From an uncultured Anaerococcus sp. (lineage in GTDB: Bacteria; Bacillota; Clostridia; Tissierellales; Peptoniphilaceae): a stretch of 7,406 nt of DNA. The position numbers and the translations under genes were made by a program. Under the pieces are notes generated by a model. It was not told where the DNA came from. It saw only the letters and a list, made by a program, of their open reading frames with translations, and ran no database searches. Positions 1 to 5,631 of this stretch are shown piece by piece (the first letter of the stretch is position 1; every line of letters starts with the position of its first letter). The stretch lies in assembly GCF_943912825.1 (NCBI RefSeq), contig NZ_CALTUX010000055.1, positions 1-7,406 on the forward strand, read 5' to 3'.

Positions 1-1216
1 ACCCCTTATCTACATCGTAAAATCTTGGGATTAGCTTAGAAATAGTTGTCTTTCCAGCTCCTGATGGACCAACTAGGGCTATATTTTCGCCAACATTTAT
101 TTTAAATGACATATCTTCTAATACATATGGATCTTCATCTGGTGTGTTTGGATATTTGAAGTAGACATTTTCAAATTCAATCTTACCCTTGACATCATCA
201 AGATTTTCTGGATTTTCCTTATCAAATATATCCTTATCAAGACTCATTACTTCCACAAATCTTTCTATACCTGTGGTGCCTGCTTCAAAGGTATCGGTGA
301 AGTTGATTAGCCTTTCAATTGTTGCAATTAACATATTTAGATACATGGTAAAGGCAATAAGATCTCCAGGGCTTATCTCGCCACTTACGACAAAGTAGCC
401 ACCAAAAGTTATCAAAAGCAGGTACATAATCCCTGAAAAAGAATCCTTGACCATGAAAAATCTAGCCATGGCATAGTACCTGTCAGATTTTATATCGGCA
501 AATTTGGAATTTTCCTTGGCAAATTTACCCTTTTCAACTCCTTCATTAGCAAAGGACTTTACTACGCTTATGCCAAGTAAAGTATCCTCTACCCCTGCAT
601 TGATCGCCCCTATTTGACGTTTGGTCTCAAATGTAGCCTGTCTAAATTTCTCCCTAGACCTTCTTGACATGATATACATGATTGGAATCATTAAATATAT
701 TATTAAAGATAGTTTGATATCAATATTTATCAATACTATAAAGGATATAATTAGTTTGATTGCCCCGACTAAGAATTCTTCTGGGACGTGGTGGGAAAAT
801 TCTGTTATTTCAAACAAATCTGAGGTAAGTCTTGTCATTAGCTGACCGACCTTTGATTCGTTGAAAAATTCTGTATCCATCTCTAGGAGGTGGTTAAAGA
901 TATCCCTTCTCATGTCCTTTTCAATGAAGGCTCCCATAATGTGGCCCCTTGATTGCATGAAGTATTTGGCTATTACTGATATTGACTTAGTTATGGCATA
1001 TATTATAGCAACCTTTATTATCCTTGGCCCATCGAGGATTCCAATTTGTGCCCAATCTGTAAGATAGGATAATAAAATTGGAAGGATTAGCTCTGATAGG
1101 GTTGTAAGACTTGCTGCTATTAAATCTTGTATTAATACCTTTTTGTATGGCTTATAATATGGTATGAAGCGTTTCAAAAGGTATTTGGTTGTGTATTTTC
1201 TCTTTTGCTTTTCCAT
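1..1216 (-). CDS. ABC exporter, fused permease/ATPase (partial, C-terminus beyond window edge)
   Basis: This is an ATP-driven membrane exporter subunit; its substrate cannot be told from sequence. The frame runs from the ATG at 1216-1214 to the window edge without a stop and gives 405 residues, against a usual length of about 580. A short basic N-terminus (MEKQKRKYTT) is followed by the six-helix type-1 exporter membrane domain, with hydrophobic stretches at about residues 26-50, 66-86, 148-165, 168-185, 253-278 and 283-300. A coupling-region motif VVKSFANE lies at 218-225. The ATPase domain starts near residue 345 with an A-loop aromatic (Y355 in VYFKYPN) and Walker A GPSGAGKTT at 383-391. 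The Q-loop, signature motif, Walker B and H-loop fall outside the window. An AAGGGAG ribosome site sits just upstream of the ATG. Such exporters often work as heterodimers with a neighbouring ABC gene, which would have to lie off the left edge. It is divergent from nfnA. Confidence 0.93.
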   Translation of the reverse strand, partial: MEKQKRKYTTKYLLKRFIPYYKPYKKVLIQDLIAASLTTLSELILPILLSYLTDWAQIGILDGPRIIKVAIIYAITKSISVIAKYFMQSRGHIMGAFIEKDMRRDIFNHLLEMDTEFFNESKVGQLMTRLTSDLFEITEFSHHVPEEFLVGAIKLIISFIVLINIDIKLSLIIYLMIPIMYIMSRRSREKFRQATFETKRQIGAINAGVEDTLLGISVVKSFANEGVEKGKFAKENSKFADIKSDRYYAMARFFMVKDSFSGIMYLLLITFGGYFVVSGEISPGDLIAFTMYLNMLIATIERLINFTDTFEAGTTGIERFVEVMSLDKDIFDKENPENLDDVKGKIEFENVYFKYPNTPDEDPYVLEDMSFKINVGENIALVGPSGAGKTTISKLIPRFYDVDKG

Positions 1217-1255
1217 AAAACTCCCTTCTTTTATTATTAATAATAGCTTTATAAT

Positions 1256-1283
1256 ACTATATTTTATAAATATATCACCTCAA
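1256..1283 (-). promoter_or_regulatory. Candidate promoter for the ABC exporter
   Basis: Read on the minus strand, TTGAGG (1283-1278) and TATAGT (1261-1256) are separated by 16 nt, giving 4/6 and 5/6 matches to the sigma-A boxes. Transcription would start about 35 nt before the ATG at 1216. The region is very AT-rich, so chance matches are likely. A perfect TTGACA on the same strand (1320-1315) lacks a good -10 at proper spacing. Confidence 0.4.
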
Positions 1284-1380
1284 ATTGCTTTTTACAGGCT
1301 CATTGCTTAATCCTTGTCAAAATAGTATATTATCAGTAAAGAAAAGCTTATATCCACTAGCTTTTAAATTCAATTTGAGG
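1278..1380. repeat. Widely spaced 10-bp inverted repeat (CCTCAAATTG ... CAATTTGAGG)
   Basis: CCTCAAATTG at 1278-1287 is the exact reverse complement of CAATTTGAGG at 1371-1380, with 83 nt between. The right arm covers the first half of the nfnA ribosome site (AGGAGG at 1378-1383). The left arm contains the candidate -35 box of the divergent exporter gene. Each gene therefore has the same 10-mer upstream in its own orientation. It may be a shared regulator site or an RNA pairing element, or it may be coincidence. Confidence 0.5.
1303..1331 (+). promoter_or_regulatory. Candidate promoter for nfnAB
   Basis: TTGCTT (1303-1308) and TATATT (1326-1331) are spaced by 17 nt; the -10 matches 5/6 and the -35 only 3/6. 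An alternative pair is TTGTCA (1314-1319, 5/6) with the weak TAAAGA (1337-1342). Between promoter and start codon lies a small hairpin, AAAAGCT (1342-1348) pairing with AGCTTTT (1359-1365) around a 10-nt loop; it could be an operator or a 5'-leader stem. Confidence 0.4.
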
Positions 1381-1387
1381 AGGAATA

Positions 1388-2230
1388 ATGGCAAGAATTA
1401 TTGAAAAGACAAATTTGAATGCTAACACTATCAAATTTGTTGTTAAAGCCCCAGAGATTGCAAGAAAAGCTCTCCCAGGCCAATTTATTATCCTAAGGCT
1501 TGATGAAAAGGGCGAAAGAGTGCCTTTTACTATATCATCAACTGACGAAGAAAACGTAACTATCATTGTACAAATTGTCGGTGGTACAACTATGAGGATG
1601 GATGGCCTTAAGGCTGGTGATGGATTTTTAGACTTTGTAGGTCCACTTGGAGTGCCAACAGACCTAGATTCACTTAAGGGCAAAAACGTCTGTGTTGTAG
1701 GCGGAGGCCTTGGTACTGCTATAGCCTATCCACAAGCTAAATACCTTCATGAGGTCGGAGCAAATGTCGATGTAATAATGGGTTTTAAAAATAAGGACAT
1801 AATCATACTTGAAGACGAGCTAAAGGCTTGTTCAGATAATTTATACATAACAACAGACGATGGATCTTATGGCAGACAAGGTTTTGTAACCCAAGTGCTC
1901 GAAGATTTAATTAATGAAGGCAAAAAATACGACCACGTCCTAACAATAGGACCTGCTATCATGATGAAAAATGTAGTGGCTGTCACAAGGCCACATGACA
2001 TTCCTACAACTGTGTCAATGAACTCTATAATGGTAGATGGAACTGGTATGTGCGGATGTTGCAGGCTAAGTGTAGGCGGAGAAATGAAATTTGCTTGCGT
2101 AGATGGACCTGACTTTGACGGCTTCCTTGTAGATTTTGATGAAGCTATGAATAGAGCTAGAAACTATGCTACAGAAGAAAGAGAACACATCTGCAACCTA
2201 ACTGGGGAGGTAAGAAATGGCCAAATTTAA
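1388..2230 (+). CDS. nfnA: NfnA: FAD/[2Fe-2S] subunit of NADH-dependent reduced ferredoxin:NADP+ oxidoreductase
   Basis: Small subunit of the soluble electron-bifurcating transhydrogenase NfnAB, which couples NADH and reduced ferredoxin oxidation to NADP+ reduction, and the reverse. The 280 residues match the usual NfnA length. An FAD-binding barrel comes first, with RVPFTIS at 44-50 in the place of the RxYS motif. A Rossmann NAD-binding domain follows with VVGGGLGT at 103-110. A C-terminal cluster segment has D217, C222, C225 and C237 (also C224). The first ligand position of the related PyrK (CxxxxCxxC...C) is Asp here; an Asp plus three Cys is what is known for the NfnA [2Fe-2S] site. PyrK is the main alternative, but no dihydroorotate dehydrogenase gene is adjacent and the partner gene is NfnB-like. 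The ATG follows AGGAGG by 4 nt. The end of the gene overlaps nfnB by 14 nt, which suggests translational coupling. Confidence 0.9.
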   Translation: MARIIEKTNLNANTIKFVVKAPEIARKALPGQFIILRLDEKGERVPFTISSTDEENVTIIVQIVGGTTMRMDGLKAGDGFLDFVGPLGVPTDLDSLKGKNVCVVGGGLGTAIAYPQAKYLHEVGANVDVIMGFKNKDIIILEDELKACSDNLYITTDDGSYGRQGFVTQVLEDLINEGKKYDHVLTIGPAIMMKNVVAVTRPHDIPTTVSMNSIMVDGTGMCGCCRLSVGGEMKFACVDGPDFDGFLVDFDEAMNRARNYATEEREHICNLTGEVRNGQI

Positions 2231-3611
2231 TATGAGTCAAGAAAAAGTCAAAATGCCAGAACAAGACCCAAATGTTCGTAACAAAAACTTTGAAGAAGTA
2301 GCCCAAGGTTACACTCTTGAAATGGCTCAAGAAGAGGCTATGCGCTGCGTTCAGTGCAAGAATAAACCTTGTATGGATGGCTGTCCAGTTTCTGTAAAGA
2401 TTCCAGAATTTATACACCTCATAACAGAAGGTGATATAGAAGCAGCCTACCAAAAAATTTCTGAAACCAACAACCTCCCAGCTATCTGCGGTAGGGTCTG
2501 CCCTCAAGAAAACCAATGCGAGGGTGTATGTACCAGGGGCAGAAAGGGTGAACCAGTTGCAATCGGTAGGCTTGAAAGATTTGTCGCAGACTATCACAAT
2601 AATTTAAAATATAAAAAACCAGTAGAAGTTTATGCTAACAAGGAAAAGGTAGCTGTTGTAGGTGCTGGTCCATCAGGCCTAACTGCAGCAGCAGATCTTG
2701 CCAAACTTGGCTACAAGGTAACCCTCTTTGATGCCTTCCACACAGCTGGAGGAGTATTGATGTATGGTATACCAGAATTTAGACTTCCTAAAAAGCTTGT
2801 AAATACAGAACTTAAAAACGTAATTGGCCTAGGTGTTAAGCTTAGAACAAATGTCATAGTTGGCAGGACCCTATCCCTTGATGACCTAAAGGAAAAGAGC
2901 TATGAAGCAATCTACATCTCAACAGGTGCAGGTCTTCCTTCATTTTTAGGCATTCCAGGAGAAAACTACAATGGAGTCTACTCAGCAAATGAATTTCTAA
3001 CCCGTATGAATCTCATGAAGGCCTACAAGTTCCCAGAATATGACACACCAGTCCACGTAGGCAAAAAAGTATGTGTAGTAGGTGGTGGAAACGTAGCAAT
3101 GGATGCTGCAAGATCAGCCAAAAGACTTGGGGCAGATGTAACAGTAGTATATCGTAGAAGTTTTGAAGAAATGCCAGCAAGGGCTGAAGAAAGCCACCAC
3201 GCCATCGAAGAAGGCATCAACTTCATGAACCTCCACAACCCAGTAGAAATCATCGGCGAAAATGGTTGGGTAAAAGCAGTTAAGGTTGAAAAAATGGTCC
3301 TAGGAGAGCCAGATGCATCAGGCAGACGTAGACCACTTCCAACTGGAGAATATGAAGAAGTCCCATTTGAATCAGTAATAATTTCAATTGGCCAATCTCC
3401 AAACCCACTCATCAAACACACCAACCCAGACATAGAAACAGAATCCTGGGGCGGAATCATAATAGATGATACAACCATGACCACAAAAGATGGGGTCTTT
3501 GCAGGTGGTGATGCTGTAAGCGGCGCAGCTACAGTAATCCTTGCCATGGGAGCAGGCAAAAAAGCTGCAGCAAATATTGATAAATATATAAGAAATAAAA
3601 ACGACAAGTAA
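2217..3611 (+). CDS. nfnB: NfnB: FAD/two-[4Fe-4S] NADPH subunit of the bifurcating transhydrogenase
   Basis: Large subunit of NfnAB. It carries the FAD thought to bifurcate electrons, binds NADP(H), and contacts ferredoxin through its iron-sulfur clusters. The 464 residues match the family. N-terminal cluster cysteines lie at C44, C47, C52, C56 and C91, C95, C101, C105. By comparison with dihydropyrimidine dehydrogenase, whose second cluster uses a Gln, E120 in IGRLERF is the likely non-cysteine ligand here; this is inferred. The FAD motif VVGAGPSG is at 147-154, the NADP motif VVGGGNVAMD at 287-296, and the closing FAD motif FAGGDAVSGA at 428-437. It is homologous to the small subunit of glutamate synthase and is often annotated gltA/gltD. 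The NfnA-like gene directly upstream and the lack of a glutamate synthase large subunit argue for Nfn. The ribosome site GGGGAGG (2204-2210) lies inside nfnA. Confidence 0.9.
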   Translation: MAKFNMSQEKVKMPEQDPNVRNKNFEEVAQGYTLEMAQEEAMRCVQCKNKPCMDGCPVSVKIPEFIHLITEGDIEAAYQKISETNNLPAICGRVCPQENQCEGVCTRGRKGEPVAIGRLERFVADYHNNLKYKKPVEVYANKEKVAVVGAGPSGLTAAADLAKLGYKVTLFDAFHTAGGVLMYGIPEFRLPKKLVNTELKNVIGLGVKLRTNVIVGRTLSLDDLKEKSYEAIYISTGAGLPSFLGIPGENYNGVYSANEFLTRMNLMKAYKFPEYDTPVHVGKKVCVVGGGNVAMDAARSAKRLGADVTVVYRRSFEEMPARAEESHHAIEEGINFMNLHNPVEIIGENGWVKAVKVEKMVLGEPDASGRRRPLPTGEYEEVPFESVIISIGQSPNPLIKHTNPDIETESWGGIIIDDTTMTTKDGVFAGGDAVSGAATVILAMGAGKKAAANIDKYIRNKNDK

Positions 3612-3616
3612 AATAC

Positions 3617-3652
3617 AAGGCATGGATAGAAATATTTTCTCCATGCCTTTTT
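3617..3652 (+). terminator. Rho-independent terminator after nfnAB
   Basis: AAGGCATGGA (3617-3626) pairs perfectly with TCCATGCCTT (3640-3649). Inside, GAAA (3629-3632) can pair with TTTC (3636-3639) around TAT, with TA as a bulge. A T-run (3648-3652) follows. The hairpin begins 5 nt after the nfnB stop. Its apical part is shared with the second terminator in the window. Confidence 0.88.
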
Positions 3653-3696
3653 ACAATAGAAAATAATATTTTTTTTATTTTATTAGGGAGAATCAT

Positions 3697-3723
3697 TTTA
3701 CAAATAAAAATTTATAGTATAAT
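3697..3723 (+). promoter_or_regulatory. Promoter of the marR-pirin-reductase operon
   Basis: A perfect TATAAT -10 box lies at 3718-3723. The best -35 is TTTACA at 3697-3702, spaced by a short 15 nt; TTTTAC one base upstream gives 16 nt. Predicted transcription start is near 3730, inside the palindromes that follow, so a bound repressor would block initiation. Confidence 0.65.
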
Positions 3724-3724
3724 G

Positions 3725-3759
3725 TATCTAGTTAGATATATCTATATAGATATAGCTAA
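3725..3759. promoter_or_regulatory. Tandem palindromic operator, probable MarR autoregulation site
   Basis: Two perfect copies of TATCTAnnTAGATA abut: 3725-3738 (centre GT) and 3739-3752 (centre TA), with centres exactly 14 bp apart. The second copy sits within a perfect 18-bp palindrome (3737-3754). That extends to a 28-bp dyad at 3732-3759, broken by only one mismatched pair (3736/3755). The array begins 1 nt after the -10 box and covers the predicted start of transcription. MarR dimers typically bind such dyads in their own promoter. Binding by this MarR is inferred. Confidence 0.75.
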
Positions 3760-3763
3760 GGAG
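3758..3763 (+). promoter_or_regulatory. Ribosome binding site that sets the marR start
   Basis: AAGGAG ends at 3763, 5 nt before the ATG at 3769. An in-frame GTG at 3763 overlaps the last base of this site, so it cannot be the start served by it. The site also abuts the operator dyad, whose RNA hairpin could partly mask it. Confidence 0.8.
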
Positions 3764-3768
3764 TGAAT

Positions 3769-4194
3769 ATGGAAAATGATAATTTAAAAATCCTTATAGG
3801 TCTTCATAAGAATGTAAAAGAACTTGATTCTAGGACCCTGGCTATCGCAGGAACATATGGGCTTTCCTTTAGCCAATTTATGGTTCTTGAGGTGCTTTTT
3901 TCAAAGGGCAAATTATCTATAAGCGAGGTTAGGGATGCTATTTTATCTAGTGTCGGCACCATTTCTCTTGTAGTATCAAATCTTGAAAAGATGGGCTATA
4001 TAAAAAGAGAGGCCGATCAAAATGACAAGAGAATTTGTATTCTCTCCCTCACTGATGCTGGCTATGACCTTATAAAAAAAATAGTCCCTGAAAATGAAAA
4101 GATGATAAATACCTACATGGAAAGGCTTGAAGAAAATGAGAGAAAATCTCTACTTGCCCTGCTTAAGAAATTAGGAGGTAAGATTGACCAGTAG
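3769..4194 (+). CDS. MarR-family winged-helix transcriptional regulator
   Basis: A DNA-binding repressor, probably dimeric, 141 residues from the ATG at 3769 and of normal MarR length. Helical dimerisation segments lie at both ends (about residues 5-28 and 104-141). The winged helix-turn-helix spans about 33-95: a first helix in GLSFSQFMVLEVLF, a recognition-helix region around SSVGTISLVVSNLEKMGY, and a wing with DQNDKR at 83-88, matching the family D-x-R hallmark (D86, R88). The only cysteine is C90, beside the wing. It heads an operon with a pirin and an FMN/quinone reductase, gene content like that of quinone- or electrophile-sensing MarR proteins such as MhqR and YodB; the ligand is inferred, not seen. 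The tandem palindromes at 3725-3752 suggest autorepression. It overlaps the pirin gene by 11 nt. Confidence 0.9.
   Translation: MENDNLKILIGLHKNVKELDSRTLAIAGTYGLSFSQFMVLEVLFSKGKLSISEVRDAILSSVGTISLVVSNLEKMGYIKREADQNDKRICILSLTDAGYDLIKKIVPENEKMINTYMERLEENERKSLLALLKKLGGKIDQ
4173..4178 (+). promoter_or_regulatory. Ribosome binding site for the TTG-initiated pirin gene
   Basis: A perfect AGGAGG lies inside the 3' end of marR, 5 nt before TTG at 4184. No in-frame ATG occurs before residue 40 of the pirin, well inside the conserved fold, so TTG is the supported start. Confidence 0.8.
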
Positions 4195-5032
4195 AAAAGT
4201 AAAAAGCAAGCTAACCGGTTTTAGGACAAAAGACGGGGCTGGAGTAAGCCTGGTAAGAGTCCTTGGCAACCAAACCGTGAACGAATTTGACCCAATCCTA
4301 ATGCTAGATTCCTTTGATAGCACAAATCCAGATGACTATACAGCTGGCTTTCCCCTACATCCACACAGGGGAATTGAGACAATTTCCTACCTTTCCAGGG
4401 GGAAAATGGTCCACAAGGATACCCTTGGAAATGAGGATACCATCACAGATGGCGAGGTCCAATGGATGAATGCAGGCAGCGGAATCCTGCACGAAGAACA
4501 AGTTCCTGCATCAGAAAGGCTCTTGGGAGTCCAGCTTTGGCTAAACTTACCAAGGTCTGATAAATTTTCAAAGCCTTATTACCATGCTATTAGAAAAAAT
4601 GATATCCAAGAAATAGAATTTGATTCTGGTAAAATCAGGCTTTTAGCAGGATCTTATAAGGATTACCAAGGCTTTAAGGGAAATCACCTTCCCCTTGATT
4701 ATTATGATATCCACCTAAAAAGAAATGGAGAAATCACCATAGAAACCGAGGATGATGCTTCAATTATGGTATTTACCCTACTAGGCCAGATATCAATAGA
4801 AGGTGAAGTAATACAAGAAAAGACCGCCGCAAAACTTACAAATGGTTCAAAGGTCACAATCAAAAATATGAGTGATTTTGCCCAAGTTCTTTTTCTTAGC
4901 ACCAAGGCCTTAAATGAGCCGGTAGCCTGGGCAGGGCCAATTGTAATGAATAGTCAAGATGAACTAGAAGAAGCCTTTCTAGACCTTAGAAATGGCAACT
5001 TCATCAGAGATGATTTAAAATTTGATGATTAA
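4184..5032 (+). CDS. Pirin family protein (cupin-fold metalloprotein)
   Basis: A bicupin of the pirin family, 282 residues. Some bacterial pirins are quercetin 2,3-dioxygenases; others have regulatory roles, so the reaction here is unknown. The N-terminal cupin holds the four metal ligands expected for the family: H59 and H61 (LHPHRGIET), and H103 and E105 (ILHEEQ). Their spacing is close to that of human pirin. PILMLDSFD (37-45) and GVQLWLNLP (115-123) are other pirin hallmarks. A C-terminal pirin domain covers about 170-275 (EPVAWAGPIVMN at 245-256). Translation starts at TTG with a strong ribosome site and overlaps marR by 11 nt, so the two are probably co-translated. The flavin reductase follows after 10 nt. 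With all ligands intact it should bind a metal; a quinone or flavonoid link fits the operon but is inferred. Confidence 0.92.
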   Translation: MTSRKVKSKLTGFRTKDGAGVSLVRVLGNQTVNEFDPILMLDSFDSTNPDDYTAGFPLHPHRGIETISYLSRGKMVHKDTLGNEDTITDGEVQWMNAGSGILHEEQVPASERLLGVQLWLNLPRSDKFSKPYYHAIRKNDIQEIEFDSGKIRLLAGSYKDYQGFKGNHLPLDYYDIHLKRNGEITIETEDDASIMVFTLLGQISIEGEVIQEKTAAKLTNGSKVTIKNMSDFAQVLFLSTKALNEPVAWAGPIVMNSQDELEEAFLDLRNGNFIRDDLKFDD

Positions 5033-5036
5033 GGAG
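5031..5036 (+). promoter_or_regulatory. Ribosome binding site that sets the FMN reductase start
   Basis: AAGGAG overlaps the pirin stop codon (TAA, 5030-5032) and lies 6 nt before ATG at 5043. The longer frame from TTG at 5022 would place this site inside the gene and add seven residues ahead of MRIGLLVGS, so ATG 5043 is preferred. Confidence 0.8.
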
Positions 5037-5042
5037 AAAAAA

Positions 5043-5582
5043 ATGAGAATAGGATTATTAGTAGGATCACTTAGAAAAAATTCATGGAATAAAAAGCTTG
5101 CCAAGGAAGTAGCAGAACTTTTAGATGTTGAAACATATAACATCGACCTAAGCGAGACACCTTTTTATAACCAAGACCTAGACATGGGCGAAATTCACCC
5201 AGCCTACATCAAACTTAGAGAAGATGTAAAAAAATGTGATGCCTTCATCTTTATCACACCAGAATACAACAGGTCCCTTGCTCCAGTCTTAAAAAATGCA
5301 ATCGATATAGGATCTCGTGGACCAGAAGGCAACCTTTGGGCAGGAAAACCTGCTACAGTATTTAGCTCAACAATCGGTACTATGGGTGGTGTATCAAGTA
5401 ACCTTGCCCTAAAGCAATCCTTCACTTGTGTAGACCTCATAGCAATGAGTAAGCCAGAAGTATACCTATCAAAGATTAACGAATTATTTGATAAAAACGG
5501 CAAACTCATCGAAGAGACAAGACCATTTGTAAAAAGCGCCTGCGATGCCTTCGTAGACTTTGCTAAAAAATTTATAGACTAA
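5043..5582 (+). CDS. NAD(P)H-dependent FMN / quinone reductase (flavodoxin fold)
   Basis: A flavoprotein of the NADPH-dependent FMN reductase family, which includes the YieF/ChrR and azoreductase-like quinone reductases. It transfers hydride from NAD(P)H through bound FMN to quinones, azo compounds or metals. The 179 residues are the usual length. The phosphate loop of the FMN site is GSLRKNSWNKKLA (8-20). The second signature PEYNRSLAPVLKNAID (73-88) carries the PEYN loop that contacts the flavin ring. TIGTMGGVSS (110-119) forms the third flavin-side loop. It is probably a cytosolic dimer or tetramer. As last gene of the marR-pirin operon it is the likely effector enzyme; two-electron quinone reduction avoids semiquinone cycling. 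The exact substrate cannot be told. Codons are richer in C-endings than in marR. Confidence 0.9.
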   Translation: MRIGLLVGSLRKNSWNKKLAKEVAELLDVETYNIDLSETPFYNQDLDMGEIHPAYIKLREDVKKCDAFIFITPEYNRSLAPVLKNAIDIGSRGPEGNLWAGKPATVFSSTIGTMGGVSSNLALKQSFTCVDLIAMSKPEVYLSKINELFDKNGKLIEETRPFVKSACDAFVDFAKKFID

Positions 5583-5583
5583 G

Positions 5584-5631
5584 AAAAAAGGTGATGGAAA
5601 ATTTAAATATTTTCTCCATCACCTTTTATTT
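5584..5631. terminator. Bidirectional terminator between convergent reductase genes
   Basis: AAAAGGTGATGGA (5586-5598) pairs perfectly over 13 bp with TCCATCACCTTTT (5615-5627), and AAA (5599-5601) can add three more pairs with TTT (5611-5613), with C5614 bulged. T-rich tracts lie on both sides: TTTTATTT on the plus strand and TTTTTTCTT on the minus strand. It can end both the marR operon and the aldo/keto reductase transcript. Confidence 0.9.

Noticed and set aside
189..1067. Three short plus-strand open frames (189-398, 621-845, 861-1067)
   Set aside because: They lie antisense to the continuous 405-codon ABC exporter frame and lack family features.
1357..1683. Minus-strand open frame over the start of nfnA
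   Set aside because: A shadow of nfnA, with no ribosome site or recognisable domain.
1388..2230. PyrK, electron transfer subunit of dihydroorotate dehydrogenase
   Set aside because: No pyrD nearby, Asp instead of the first cluster cysteine, and an NfnB partner overlapping it.
2169..2597. Minus-strand open frame over the nfnA/nfnB junction
   Set aside because: Antisense to conserved NfnB cysteine motifs; a shadow.
2217..3611. Glutamate synthase small subunit (GltD) for the second Nfn gene
   Set aside because: The partner upstream is an NfnA-like flavoprotein, no glutamate synthase large subunit is present, and the length fits NfnB.
3023..3644. Two minus-strand open frames over the end of nfnB (3023-3607 and 3384-3644)
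   Set aside because: Long only because of nfnB codon bias; no domain, and the nfnB frame is clearly the coding one.
3763..3771. GTG at 3763 as marR start
   Set aside because: It overlaps the ribosome site itself; ATG at 3769 has the correct 5-nt spacing.
5022..5045. TTG at 5022 as start of the FMN reductase
   Set aside because: It would put the AAGGAG site inside the gene; ATG at 5043 has the right spacing and yields the normal family N-terminus.
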